Shown one piece after another: positions 14,864-24,102 of a stretch of 53,828 bases of DNA. The DNA comes from an uncultured Eubacteriales bacterium. Lineage in GTDB: Bacteria; Bacillota; Clostridia; Lachnospirales; Lachnospiraceae. The notes beneath the pieces were generated by a model. That model saw only the letters and a program-made list of their open reading frames with translations, searched no databases and had not been told where the DNA came from. The stretch spans positions 1 through 53,828 of the forward strand of contig UQYF01000016.1 in the NCBI GenBank assembly GCA_900545175.1. Direction: 5' to 3'. Position 1 is the first letter of the stretch. Every line of letters starts with the position of its first letter. The position numbers and the translations under genes are program-made.

Positions 14864-16150
14864 ATGAGCTTTACAGTAGACAAGTTAGAGAAGAACATGG
14901 TTAAGCTGACCATAGAGGTTGATGCAGAAGAATTCGCTAAGGGAATGGATGCAGCTTATGAAAAGAATAAGAATAAGATAAGCGTTCCTGGTTTCCGTAA
15001 AGGAAAGGTTCCTAAGAAGATGATCGAGAAGATGTATGGCGCAGGCATTTTCTATGAAGATGCAGCTAACTCAATTATCCCAAGAGAGTATCAGAAGGCA
15101 GCAGTTGAGAGCGGTATTGATATCGTGTCACAGCCTGAGATAGATGTAACACAGATTGAGGAAGGCAAGAACTTCATCTTCACAGCGACTGTTGCAGTAC
15201 GTCCTGAGGTTACACTCGGAACCTACAAGGGCGTTGAGATTGCAAAGGTAAGCGCTGAGGTTACTGACGAGGATATCGATGCTGAGGTTAAGAAGGTTCA
15301 GGAGCAGAATGCAAGAATCATCAATGTTGAGGACAGATCTGTTCAGGATAAGGACGATACAGTTATCGATTTCGAAGGCTTCATGAACGGAGTTCCTTTT
15401 GCAGGCGGTAAGGGTGAGAACTATCCTCTTACAATCGGTTCACACTCATTCATCGATACATTCGAGGAGCAGTTAATCGGCAAGAATATCGGTGAGGAGA
15501 CAGAAGTTAATGTTACATTCCCTGAGGAGTACCATGCAGCTGAGCTTGCAGGTAAGCCTGCTACATTCAAGGTAACAGTTAAGGAAATCAAGTCTAAGGA
15601 GCTTCCTGAGTTCAATGACGAGCTTGTACAGGATATTTCCGAGTTCAAGACAGTTGATGAATACAAGGCAGACTTAAAGGCAACACTTGAGAAGAAGAAG
15701 GCTAAGGACGCTGAAGTTAAGAAAGAGAACGAAGCTATTGATGCAGCAGTTGCTAATGCTACAATGGAGATTCCGGAAGCTATGATTAAGCAGCAGGCTC
15801 TTCAGATGGCAGACGGTTATGATAGAAACTTAAAGCAGCAGGGCATCAGCCTTGAGCAGTACGTTAAGATGATGGGTATGGAGATTGACAAGTTCATCGA
15901 GAGCATTTACCCTGAAGCAGAGAAGAGAATCAAGAACGGTCTTGTTCTTGATGCTATCGCTAAGGCAGAGAACTTCACTGTTACAGATGAGGAAGTTGAA
16001 GAAGAGATTAAGAACATGGCTTCCATGTACAACATGAAGGAGGATGAGCTTAAGGATATGATGACTGACAACGAGAGAAATCAGATTAAGGATGATCTCG
16101 CAGTACAGAAGGCAGTTAAGCTTATCGCTGCAGAAGCAGTAGAGAAATAA
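14864..16150 (+). CDS. tig: Trigger factor, ribosome-associated chaperone and prolyl isomerase
   Basis: 428 residues, the standard length. The N-terminal ribosome-binding signature is GFRKGKVPKK (~43-52), an FKBP-type peptidyl-prolyl isomerase domain covers about 150-240, and the long helical C-terminal chaperone domain covers about 245-428. It binds at the ribosome exit tunnel and assists nascent chain folding. A good AAGGAGG site precedes ATG 14864. The gene heads the tig-clpP-clpX-lon-engB block conserved in Clostridia. Codon use is strongly biased, suggesting high expression. Confidence 0.98.
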   Translation: MSFTVDKLEKNMVKLTIEVDAEEFAKGMDAAYEKNKNKISVPGFRKGKVPKKMIEKMYGAGIFYEDAANSIIPREYQKAAVESGIDIVSQPEIDVTQIEEGKNFIFTATVAVRPEVTLGTYKGVEIAKVSAEVTDEDIDAEVKKVQEQNARIINVEDRSVQDKDDTVIDFEGFMNGVPFAGGKGENYPLTIGSHSFIDTFEEQLIGKNIGEETEVNVTFPEEYHAAELAGKPATFKVTVKEIKSKELPEFNDELVQDISEFKTVDEYKADLKATLEKKKAKDAEVKKENEAIDAAVANATMEIPEAMIKQQALQMADGYDRNLKQQGISLEQYVKMMGMEIDKFIESIYPEAEKRIKNGLVLDAIAKAENFTVTDEEVEEEIKNMASMYNMKEDELKDMMTDNERNQIKDDLAVQKAVKLIAAEAVEK

Positions 16151-16179
16151 GTTATCAGTTATAAATGGGGAGGAACACT

Positions 16180-16764
16180 ATGAGTTTAGTACCGGTAGTA
16201 ATCGAACAGACAAGCAGAGGAGAAAGATCCTTTGATATTTATTCAAGACTTTTAAAGGAGAGAATCATCTTTCTCGGTGAGGAAGTTAATGATGTTTCAG
16301 CTAACCTTGTTGTTGCACAGCTTCTTTTCCTTGAGTCTGAAGACCCTTCGAAGGATATAAGTTTATATATTAACAGTCCCGGTGGTTCTATATCTGCAGG
16401 TATGGCGATATATGATACCATGCAATATATCAAGTGCGATGTTTCTACAATATGTGTCGGTATGGCTGCAAGCATGGGTGCATTCCTTCTTGCGGGTGGT
16501 GCCAAGGGTAAGAGAAAGGCTCTTCCTAATGCAGAGATTCTTATACATCAGCCACTTGGCGGTGCACAGGGACAGGCTACTGAGATTGAGATAGCTGCAA
16601 GACATATTATCAGAACCAAGGAGAGAATGAACCGTCTCCTTGCACAGAATACCGGCAAGTCCTATGAGGATCTTGTAAAGGATACTGACAGAGATAATTG
16701 GATGACAGCACAGGAAGCAGTTGAGTATGGTCTTATTGATTCTGTAGTTGAGAAGATTAACTAA
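16180..16764 (+). CDS. clpP: ATP-dependent Clp protease proteolytic subunit
   Basis: 194 residues, with the serine protease triad S98 (GMAASMGAF), H123 (LIHQPLGG) and D172 (TDRDNWM). It forms the tetradecameric peptidase chamber fed by ClpX or other Clp ATPases. ATG 16180 is used because GGGGAGG lies just upstream; the in-frame ATG at 16165 overlaps that site. It follows tig by 29 nt and is probably cotranscribed. No CtsR-type operator (GGTCAAA tandem) was seen upstream. Confidence 0.98.
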   Translation: MSLVPVVIEQTSRGERSFDIYSRLLKERIIFLGEEVNDVSANLVVAQLLFLESEDPSKDISLYINSPGGSISAGMAIYDTMQYIKCDVSTICVGMAASMGAFLLAGGAKGKRKALPNAEILIHQPLGGAQGQATEIEIAARHIIRTKERMNRLLAQNTGKSYEDLVKDTDRDNWMTAQEAVEYGLIDSVVEKIN

Positions 16765-16822
16765 GCTTATTAAGGTAAGCAGCAGAATGGATTTAATATC
16801 TGTCTGACATAGTGATTTTAGG

Positions 16823-16859
16823 TGTGGAAGGGGGGTTCCTCCTTCCACATGTCATTTTT
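16823..16859 (+). terminator. Hairpin with T-run between clpP and clpX
   Basis: TGTGGAAGG (16823-16831) pairs with CCTTCCACA (16841-16849), and TTTTTG follows a few bases later. The gap before the T-run makes it a weak or partial terminator that may tune clpX-lon expression. Confidence 0.6.
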
Positions 16860-16894
16860 GAGGGTGTAAGACTGTTCAATATAGGAGGTAAGAG

Positions 16895-18208
16895 GTGGCA
16901 GGACGTAAGGATGACGGAAGGCTTAGATGTTCCTTCTGTGGAAAGCCTCAGGATGCAGTCAGAAAGCTGATTGCAGGACCGGGCAACGGAGTATATATAT
17001 GCGATGAGTGCATTAGTTTATGCTCGGAGATTGTAAATGAAGAGATGGAGTCTCAGGATGATATTGAGACAGGCTTTGAAGGGATTAACCTTTTAAAACC
17101 GAGAGAGATAAAAGAATTTCTTGATGAATATGTAATAGGACAGGATGAAGCTAAGAAAGTTCTTTCCGTTGCTGTATATAATCATTACAAGAGGATTATG
17201 GCTAAGAATGATGTCATAGATGCAGAGGATGAAGGTGTTGAGCTTCAGAAGAGCAACATACTTATGCTTGGACCTACAGGCTCAGGTAAGACATTTCTTG
17301 CACAGACACTGGCGAAGCTTTTAAATGTTCCTTTTGCCATTGCCGATGCAACAACGCTTACAGAGGCAGGCTATGTAGGCGAAGATGTTGAAAATATTCT
17401 GTTAAAGCTCATACAGGCTGCTGACTATGACGTGGAGAGAGCTGAGCATGGAATAATATATATAGATGAGATAGATAAGATTACTAAGAAGTCTGAGAAT
17501 GTATCCATCACAAGGGATGTTTCAGGTGAGGGTGTGCAGCAGGCACTTCTTAAGATTCTTGAAGGGACAGTTGCATCCGTTCCGCCTCAGGGTGGACGTA
17601 AGCACCCACAGCAGGAGCTTATACCTATCGACACAACCAATATATTATTTATCTGCGGCGGTGCTTTTGATGGCCTTGAAAAGATTATAGATGCCAGAAT
17701 GGGTCAGTCATCAATCGGTTTTGGCGCTGAGCTTATCGAGAAGAATGAGAAGAATGTAGGAGAACTGTTAAAGCAGGTACTTCCTCAGGATCTTGTCAAG
17801 TTTGGTCTTATACCTGAATTTGTCGGACGAGTTCCGATAACGGTATCACTTGAACTGCTCGATGAGAATGCTCTTGTAAGAATACTTACCGAGCCTAAGA
17901 ATGCGCTTATAAAGCAATATCGCAAGCTCTTCCATTATGATGAAGTGGAGCTTAAGGTGACAGATGATGCTGTTGCGGCTATTGCCAAGAAGAGCTTTGA
18001 GCGAAAGACAGGAGCGAGAGGCCTTCGTGCAATAATGGAGAATATCATGATGGATGTAATGTATGAGATTCCGTCTGACGATTCTATTGCATGCTGTACC
18101 ATAACTAAGGACACAGTTGAAAAGGGAACTCCTCCGCAGATTGAATACAGAACGGATAGTATTCCTTCAGGACATGAAAAAAGAAATACAAACGGGGAAA
18201 CTGCATGA
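16895..18208 (+). CDS. clpX: ATP-dependent Clp protease ATPase subunit ClpX
   Basis: 437 residues from GTG 16895, with GGAGGT upstream. The N-terminal four-cysteine zinc-binding domain (CSFCGKP...YICDECISLC, ~11-38) is followed by the AAA+ module with Walker A GPTGSGKT and Walker B IIYIDEIDK. The RKH pore loop is recognisable (GRKHPQQE). It unfolds tagged substrates and threads them into ClpP. Its stop codon overlaps the lon start by 4 nt (ATGA), which implies translational coupling. Confidence 0.98.
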   Translation: MAGRKDDGRLRCSFCGKPQDAVRKLIAGPGNGVYICDECISLCSEIVNEEMESQDDIETGFEGINLLKPREIKEFLDEYVIGQDEAKKVLSVAVYNHYKRIMAKNDVIDAEDEGVELQKSNILMLGPTGSGKTFLAQTLAKLLNVPFAIADATTLTEAGYVGEDVENILLKLIQAADYDVERAEHGIIYIDEIDKITKKSENVSITRDVSGEGVQQALLKILEGTVASVPPQGGRKHPQQELIPIDTTNILFICGGAFDGLEKIIDARMGQSSIGFGAELIEKNEKNVGELLKQVLPQDLVKFGLIPEFVGRVPITVSLELLDENALVRILTEPKNALIKQYRKLFHYDEVELKVTDDAVAAIAKKSFERKTGARGLRAIMENIMMDVMYEIPSDDSIACCTITKDTVEKGTPPQIEYRTDSIPSGHEKRNTNGETA

Positions 18209-20541
18209 ATGAAGTGATTACGGGTTTACCTGTTGTTGCACTCAGAGGAATGACCATATTACCATATATGGTCATTCATTTTGATATTAACAGGAAAAAT
18301 CTTATAGAGACAGTTGAATATGCCATGCTCCATGGCCAGAAGATTTTTATAACAGGCAATTTAGAGGACAACAAGGATGACAAAGCAGAGGAAAAGCTGC
18401 GAAGGATCGGCACTGTATGTGAGATAAAGCAGATAATGAAGCTGCAGGGAAATGTGCTGCGTATTCTTGTACGCGGACTTAACAGAGGAAACAGTCTGGC
18501 ATACAATATGGATGACAGAATAATGCTCGCAAATGTTGATATATCTGATGATATGGAAGAACACGCTGATGAGCTTATACTGACTGCACATGCAAGAGAT
18601 ATAAAGGAGCTTGTCAGACTATATGCGGCAGCCAATCCTAAGTTAAATAAGGAAGCTATAGGAAGGATTATGGCAGCAGACAGTCTGGAAGAGGTTCTTT
18701 ACAGAACGCTTGCTGAGCTTCCGCTTGAGAATGGCAAAAAGCTGGAAATTTATGAGTGCGGCAGTATGCCGGAGCGCTGCGTACAGACCAAGCTTGCGAT
18801 AAAGAGAGAGATAGATATAGCGAGAATCCGCAAGGATTTCATGGATGAGGTACGCACCGAGATTGACAAGCATCAGAAGGAATATGTGCTAAGAGAGCAG
18901 CTGCGTGTTATCCGCAAAGAGCTTGGAGAGGACGGCGAGAGTGAGATTGATGATTTTTTAGACAGAACTAAGAAACTCAATGCATCGGATGAGATTAAGA
19001 AAAAGCTCAATAAAGAAATTGCAAGATATCGCAACATGATGGCAAGCTCCGCTGAGGCAAATGTCATAAGAAGCTATATAGAAACATTGCTTGAGATGCC
19101 TTGGGACAATATGTCTGAGGACAACAACGATATAAAAAATGCTGCAAGGATTCTTAATAAGGAGCATTACGGACTTGACAAAGTCAAGGACAGAGTGCTT
19201 GAATTTCTCGCTGTAAGGCAGAAAAACGGCGGAAAAGATTCACCTGTAGTGTGTCTTGTCGGTCCTCCGGGTACAGGAAAGACTTCGATAGCGGAGTCGA
19301 TAGCGAGAGCGCTCGGAAAGAAATATGTAAGAGTATGCCTTGGCGGTGTCAGGGACGAGGCAGAGATCAGAGGACACAGAAGAACCTATGTCGGAGCTTT
19401 GCCGGGAAGAATAATAGAAGGAATCAAGGACGCAGGCGTGAAGAATCCGTTGATGTTATTTGATGAGATAGATAAGACGGGTAAGGACAGCAGAGGAGAT
19501 ACGGCATCGGCGCTGCTTGAAGTGCTCGACTCGGCACAGAATTCTCATTTTGTTGACCATTATATGGAAGTACCTGTTGATTTATCACAGGTATTGTTCA
19601 TCGCTACGGCAAATGATTCATCTATGATACCGAAGCCTCTCTATGACAGAATGGAAATTATAGAGCTTAACAGCTATACAGAGAATGAAAAACTTCATAT
19701 AGCAGCTGAACATCTTCTTGCAAAGCAGCTTGAGAAGAATGGACTTACAAAAAAAGAGCTAAATATCAATAAGGCGGCGTTAGCTGCGATTATACATGGC
19801 TACACAAGAGAGGCGGGAGTGAGAAATCTTGAAAGAAAGATAGCACAGGTGTGCCGTGTGACAGCCAAAAAGCTGCTTGCAGGAGAACTTTCAGATGGTG
19901 TTATGGTGAAAGTGACAGCTAGGAATCTTGAAGATTTCCTTGGCAGGCCAAGATTTAAGGATGACAAAGCTGAAGCTTATGCACAGATTGGTACAGTGAC
20001 CGGTCTTGCGTGGACAAGTGTTGGCGGAGATACACTGACGATAGAAGCAGGAACAATGCCGGGAAAGGGAGAGATGATTCTCACGGGAAATCTCGGTGAT
20101 GTAATGAAGGAGTCGGCAAGGATAGCACTCAGCTATGTGCGTTCTGTGGCTTCAGAATATGATGTACCCGAAGATTTCTTTGAAAAAAATGATATACATA
20201 TACATATTCCGGAGGGAGCGGTTCCAAAGGATGGCCCATCGGCCGGAATAACAATGTCGGTGGCAATACTCTCGGCAGTCAGCAAAATACCTGTAAGAGC
20301 CAAGCTTGCCATGACAGGGGAAGTGACACTTCGCGGAAGAGTGCTTCCGATAGGAGGTCTTAAGGAAAAGCTTCTTGCAGCTAAGCAGTATGGAATTGAT
20401 AGAGTGCTTGTGCCTGATGCTGACAGAGCGGACGTTGAGGAGCTTGATGCCGAGATAACTGACGGCATGGAGCTTGTATATGTGAAGAATATGAAACAGG
20501 TGGCAGATGAAGCTCTTTTGCGGAAGGAAGCACTCTACTGA
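18205..20541 (+). CDS. lon: ATP-dependent protease La (Lon)
   Basis: 778 residues in the usual order: N-terminal substrate domain (~1-200), helical segment, AAA+ domain (Walker A GPPGTGKTS; sensor region GHRRTYVGALPG), then the protease domain. The catalytic dyad is S679 (PKDGPSAG) and K722 (IGGLKEK). It degrades damaged and short-lived regulatory proteins. The start overlaps clpX by 4 nt. It is followed 27 nt later by engB, a neighbourhood common in Firmicutes. Confidence 0.98.
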   Translation: MNEVITGLPVVALRGMTILPYMVIHFDINRKNLIETVEYAMLHGQKIFITGNLEDNKDDKAEEKLRRIGTVCEIKQIMKLQGNVLRILVRGLNRGNSLAYNMDDRIMLANVDISDDMEEHADELILTAHARDIKELVRLYAAANPKLNKEAIGRIMAADSLEEVLYRTLAELPLENGKKLEIYECGSMPERCVQTKLAIKREIDIARIRKDFMDEVRTEIDKHQKEYVLREQLRVIRKELGEDGESEIDDFLDRTKKLNASDEIKKKLNKEIARYRNMMASSAEANVIRSYIETLLEMPWDNMSEDNNDIKNAARILNKEHYGLDKVKDRVLEFLAVRQKNGGKDSPVVCLVGPPGTGKTSIAESIARALGKKYVRVCLGGVRDEAEIRGHRRTYVGALPGRIIEGIKDAGVKNPLMLFDEIDKTGKDSRGDTASALLEVLDSAQNSHFVDHYMEVPVDLSQVLFIATANDSSMIPKPLYDRMEIIELNSYTENEKLHIAAEHLLAKQLEKNGLTKKELNINKAALAAIIHGYTREAGVRNLERKIAQVCRVTAKKLLAGELSDGVMVKVTARNLEDFLGRPRFKDDKAEAYAQIGTVTGLAWTSVGGDTLTIEAGTMPGKGEMILTGNLGDVMKESARIALSYVRSVASEYDVPEDFFEKNDIHIHIPEGAVPKDGPSAGITMSVAILSAVSKIPVRAKLAMTGEVTLRGRVLPIGGLKEKLLAAKQYGIDRVLVPDADRADVEELDAEITDGMELVYVKNMKQVADEALLRKEALY

Positions 20542-20568
20542 GAAAAATAGTGTGAAAGGAGGACTAAT

Positions 20569-21150
20569 ATGGTAGTAAAGACATTGAGTCTTGAAACGGT
20601 ATGCGGTATCACAAGCAAGCTTCCGGAAAATAGTTGTCCGGAGGTTGCATTTGCCGGAAAGTCAAATGTCGGTAAATCATCGCTTATAAATGCGCTTGTA
20701 AACAGAAAGAGCTTTGCAAGAACATCATCGGAACCGGGAAAGACACAGACAATCAATTTTTATAATGTCAACAATGAAGTTTACCTTGTGGATTTACCCG
20801 GCTACGGCTATGCCCGTACTTCAATGGAAACCAGAGAAAAATGGGGAAAGATGATAGAGAAATATCTTCATACTTCTAAGATGTTAAAGCATGTATTCTT
20901 ACTTGTTGATATTAGACATGAGCCATCGGCGAACGATGTCAATATGTATGACTGGATAAAATATCAGGGATTTACGCCTGTCGTGATTGCGACGAAGGCA
21001 GATAAGCTGAAGAGAAGCCAGGTGCCTAAGCAGATTAAGCTTGTACGTGAGACACTTGGAATGGAGAAGGAAGAAATTCTTGTTCCATTCTCTGCCGAGA
21101 CGAAGCAGGGCAGAGATGAAATCTGGAATATTATAGAAGGTGAGTCATAA
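20569..21150 (+). CDS. yihA: Ribosome-biogenesis GTPase EngB (YsxC/YihA)
   Basis: A 193-residue small GTPase with G1 GKSNVGKSS, G3 DLPGYGYA, G4 ATKADK and G5 near PFSAET. It is required for large ribosomal subunit assembly. AAAGGAGG precedes ATG 20569. Last gene of the plus-strand block. Its 3' end overlaps the convergent DUF4364 gene by 20 bp, and no terminator lies between them. Confidence 0.97.
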   Translation: MVVKTLSLETVCGITSKLPENSCPEVAFAGKSNVGKSSLINALVNRKSFARTSSEPGKTQTINFYNVNNEVYLVDLPGYGYARTSMETREKWGKMIEKYLHTSKMLKHVFLLVDIRHEPSANDVNMYDWIKYQGFTPVVIATKADKLKRSQVPKQIKLVRETLGMEKEEILVPFSAETKQGRDEIWNIIEGES

Positions 21151-21646
21151 TATATTCATATATATCAGGACTTGCATCCTTCCATTTGCCGCACATTGAG
21201 TCAGCTTGCTGCTCATCCGGCACGGTGATTGTCAAATCAATGATAGGATGACCGTTTTCTTTAACCTGGCAGTGAACAGCATAGTCTCCGTTGGATGCTT
21301 TATAGTATTCGGAGATATTGTTCACTGCCTCTTTTAATTCATATTTATTATCGCTTAGATATAAGTTGATATCCGATACAATCGATGAAGAAATCTTATA
21401 TTTGAAAAAATTAATCGTCTCACGTCCGGAATCGGTGATTGTATAGTGAGTGCTGCTGTGGTAGCTCTCTTCTGTTATAAATCCATCAGAAATAAGCGTG
21501 TTGAGAACTTCTTGCAGGGTAAAATATGAAGTGTAACCCTTTTCAAGCACAAATTCCGAAATCTGTGCATTTGTCATAGGCGAGTTCACGCGGTCTAACA
21601 TATATAAGATTATTAATTTGTATAGGGTTGATGCGTCAGTTGCCAT
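21131..21646 (-). CDS. DUF4364 family protein with winged-helix N-terminus
   Basis: About 171 residues from ATG 21646. A longer reading to 21679 runs further into the upstream gene. Residues ~5-80 look like a winged helix-turn-helix (LYKLIILYMLD, ISEFVLEKGYTSYFTLQEVL, then the wing HYTITDSGRE). The rest is alpha/beta. DUF4364 proteins are widespread in Clostridia and are thought to be DNA-binding regulators; the target is unknown. It overlaps the radical SAM gene by 11 nt and is translationally coupled to it. Confidence 0.85.
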   Translation of the reverse strand: MATDASTLYKLIILYMLDRVNSPMTNAQISEFVLEKGYTSYFTLQEVLNTLISDGFITEESYHSSTHYTITDSGRETINFFKYKISSSIVSDINLYLSDNKYELKEAVNNISEYYKASNGDYAVHCQVKENGHPIIDLTITVPDEQQADSMCGKWKDASPDIYEYIMTHLL

Positions 21647-22616
21647 ATTTCTTACCCTGCCATGTGTTCTGCATGACAAATTCCTTCATTATAGTATTAA
21701 GTACTTTTTTCTTATCTCCGCTCCATGCCGGGGCAAGTAAAATCCGCTTTGGACCGTCGCCTGTAATGCGATGTACTACCATTTGGGGTGGTAATTGCTC
21801 AATAATAGATACCACAAGTGATGCATACTCGTCAAGACTCATTATAGAAAATTTGGTACAATTTTCAGAAATTTCTGTTTTATACAGTGCTGCAAGGTCT
21901 GTTCCTTCAAGAATATGCAGTAATTGGAGCTTGATTCCGTCAATGCCGAGACTGCCAAGATAGCGGCAGGTTGCGAGCATGTCATCCTTGCTCTCGCCGG
22001 GAAGACCTAATATAACGTGGACTATAACAGGTATGCCGGCGGCCTTAAGTCTTTTTACTGCATCCTCAAAGACAGGGAGTGGATATCCTCTTATGATAAA
22101 GAGAGCAGAGCGCTCATGGATAGTCTGCAGACCAAGCTCCACAAAGACCGGTTTTTGCATGTTAAGCGATGCTAACAGTGCTGTTTTCTCAGGCTCAAGA
22201 CAGTCAGGTCTTGTCCCAACTGATAAGCCTAAGATATCAGGATGCATTAAAGCTTGTGAAAAGAGCTGCTTAAGATAGGAGACATCGGCATAAGTGTTCG
22301 TGTATGCCTGAAAGTAAGCAATGTAACCTGCAAAATCTTTGACCTTAATCTTGTTGGCAATTCGTGCTTCTGCCTGCGCAAGCTGCGTAGGTATATCGGG
22401 AATGTAACGCTTAAGCTCATCGGAATATATCATTGCTGTAGAGGCAAAATCGCCCGAACCGCCGGCACTGCAGAAAATACATCCGCGGCTGTCAATGGTG
22501 CCATCACGGTTCGGGCAGGTCATGCCGCCGTTTAAGGAAAGCTTATAAACCTTGCCGCCAAAGCGTTCTCTGTAATATTGATTCAGAGAATAAAAAGGCT
22601 TGTTGGGTGTGTGCAT
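21636..22616 (-). CDS. Radical SAM protein, TIGR01212 / YhcC family
   Basis: 326 residues. The FeS-binding cysteines are in TCPNRDGTIDSRGCIFC, where the first cysteine is far from the CxxC pair, as is typical of the YhcC/TIGR01212 group. The SAM-binding GG stretch and TIM-barrel strands follow. Some relatives are suggested to act in tRNA or sulfur-related modification, but the function here is unknown. Its ATG 22616 begins one base after the malic enzyme stop codon, so it is in that operon. Confidence 0.9.
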   Translation of the reverse strand: MHTPNKPFYSLNQYYRERFGGKVYKLSLNGGMTCPNRDGTIDSRGCIFCSAGGSGDFASTAMIYSDELKRYIPDIPTQLAQAEARIANKIKVKDFAGYIAYFQAYTNTYADVSYLKQLFSQALMHPDILGLSVGTRPDCLEPEKTALLASLNMQKPVFVELGLQTIHERSALFIIRGYPLPVFEDAVKRLKAAGIPVIVHVILGLPGESKDDMLATCRYLGSLGIDGIKLQLLHILEGTDLAALYKTEISENCTKFSIMSLDEYASLVVSIIEQLPPQMVVHRITGDGPKRILLAPAWSGDKKKVLNTIMKEFVMQNTWQGKKYGN

Positions 22617-22617
22617 C

Positions 22618-23769
22618 TTAGTGAATATGATCCTTTACTGCTTTGCTTACAACTTCTGCAACGCGAGGGTCGAAAGCTTCAGGAAGAATGTTGTTCTCAT
22701 TGATATCCTCGTCAGCTACAAGACCTGCTATTGCATGTGCGGCTGCGAGCTTCATCTCCTCTGTAATCTGTGTGGCACGTCCTTCAAGCGCTCCCTTAAA
22801 TATGCCGGGGAATGCTACAACATTGTTGACCTGGTTAGGGAAGTCACTTCTGCCTGTGCCGACAACACGCGCACCGGCAGCTTTTGCTGCGTCAGGCATG
22901 ATTTCCGGTACAGGGTTAGCCATTGCAAAGAGGATGGAATCCTTGTTCATCGAAGAAACCATCTCGGCGGTTACTATGTTAGGAGCAGATACACCTACAA
23001 AGATATCTGCACCCTTAAGTGCATCAGCTAAAAGACCATGGCGATGTGAGAGGTTCGTCACTTTCACCATCTCCTTCTGCATCCAGTTAAGACCCTCGGA
23101 GTCCTCGGACAGAATACCGGACTTATCGCACATCATAACATTCTTGAAGCCATAAGTGAGAAGGAGCTTAGTGATGGCTACACCTGCGGAGCCGGCACCG
23201 TTTACAACAACCTGACAGCTCTCTTTGTCTTTGCCGGTTACTTTGAGCGCGTTGATTATTCCGGCGAGAACAACGATGGCAGTTCCGTGCTGGTCATCAT
23301 GAAAAACAGGTATATCAAGAAGCTTTTTAAGACGCTCCTCTATCTCGAAGCATCTTGGAGCTGATATGTCTTCAAGATTAATTCCGCCGAAAGCAGGTGC
23401 AATATTGACAACAGTTTTGATGATTTCTTCGGTATCCTGTGTGTCAAGGCATATGGGAACAGCGTTAACACCTCCGAATTCTTTGAATAGAACAGCCTTT
23501 CCTTCCATTACAGGCATTGCTGCATATGCACCGATATTTCCGAGTCCGAGAACGGCACTTCCATCGGATACAACAGCTACAGTGTTGGATTTGATGGTGT
23601 ATTTGTAAGCAGCATCCTTGTCCCTAGCTATAACCTTACATGGCTCTGCAACGCCAGGTGTGTATGCAAGAGCTAAATCTTCGCGGGTGGCAATCTTACA
23701 TTTTGGTGTTGTTTCGAGCTTGCCTTTCCATTCTTCATGAAGCTTTAATGCTTTTTCGCTGTTTGTCAT
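22618..23769 (-). CDS. Malic enzyme (NAD(P)-dependent, oxaloacetate-decarboxylating)
   Basis: 383 residues, the short bacterial form. The catalytic Tyr is in YTPGVAEPC, the general-base Lys in GKAVLFKEFGGV, metal-binding acids in LEDISAPRCFEIE and FHDDQHGT, and the Rossmann motif is NGAGSAGVAI. It converts malate to pyruvate and CO2, giving NAD(P)H for biosynthesis or fermentation. ATG 23769 is chosen because GGAGG stands correctly upstream; 23787 is an unsupported extension. It heads a minus-strand operon with the radical SAM and DUF4364 genes. Three hairpins lie in its leader, one touching the ribosome site. Confidence 0.95.
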   Translation of the reverse strand: MTNSEKALKLHEEWKGKLETTPKCKIATREDLALAYTPGVAEPCKVIARDKDAAYKYTIKSNTVAVVSDGSAVLGLGNIGAYAAMPVMEGKAVLFKEFGGVNAVPICLDTQDTEEIIKTVVNIAPAFGGINLEDISAPRCFEIEERLKKLLDIPVFHDDQHGTAIVVLAGIINALKVTGKDKESCQVVVNGAGSAGVAITKLLLTYGFKNVMMCDKSGILSEDSEGLNWMQKEMVKVTNLSHRHGLLADALKGADIFVGVSAPNIVTAEMVSSMNKDSILFAMANPVPEIMPDAAKAAGARVVGTGRSDFPNQVNNVVAFPGIFKGALEGRATQITEEMKLAAAHAIAGLVADEDINENNILPEAFDPRVAEVVSKAVKDHIH

Positions 23770-23782
23770 ATTAATCCTCCAT

Positions 23783-23876
23783 GTCACTGCTTTTGCAGTG
23801 ACTCAAAATAGTAATGTGTGAAATATTTTCACATTAGAATCTCCATTATCTTCTGAGCCGGTTGTGGGTCGGCTCA
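23783..23876 (-). promoter_or_regulatory. Three-hairpin leader of the malic enzyme operon
   Basis: Reading toward the gene: TGAGCCG/CGGCTCA (23854-23876, 9-nt loop), then AATGTG..TTTTCACATT (23813-23835), then GTCACTGC-AAAA-GCAGTGAC (23783-23802). The last hairpin ends two bases before the GGAGG at 23776-23780. It could restrict ribosome access or stabilise the mRNA. The rest of the 23770-24102 gap holds the divergent rho promoter. Confidence 0.6.
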
Positions 23877-23959
23877 AAACAGTTACGGATATATTAACAT
23901 ATATTTGTAATTTTTTAAATAATAATATAAAGAAAAACGTCTAAAACATCAAAAAAATC

Positions 23960-23988
23960 TTTACATTGTCAAAATGCTAGTATAGAAT
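23960..23988 (+). promoter_or_regulatory. Sigma-A-type promoter for rho
   Basis: TTTACA (23960-23965), a 17-bp spacer and TAGAAT (23983-23988). It gives a leader of ~108 nt before rho, long enough for the autoregulation known for rho in other bacteria. Confidence 0.6.
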
Positions 23989-24102
23989 ATACCTATCTTA
24001 TACAGATTTTTGGATATAGTATTGTTTCTAAATACATCAATGCATCCCCCAACATCATTTTATGACAGTCAAATATAGCAGTAAGAGTAAAAGGAGATTA
24101 AT

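Noticed and set aside
16765..16894. CtsR or CIRCE heat-shock operators in the clp region
   Set aside because: No GGTCAAA tandem or TTAGCACTC inverted repeat was seen. Only a hairpin with a delayed T-run is present.
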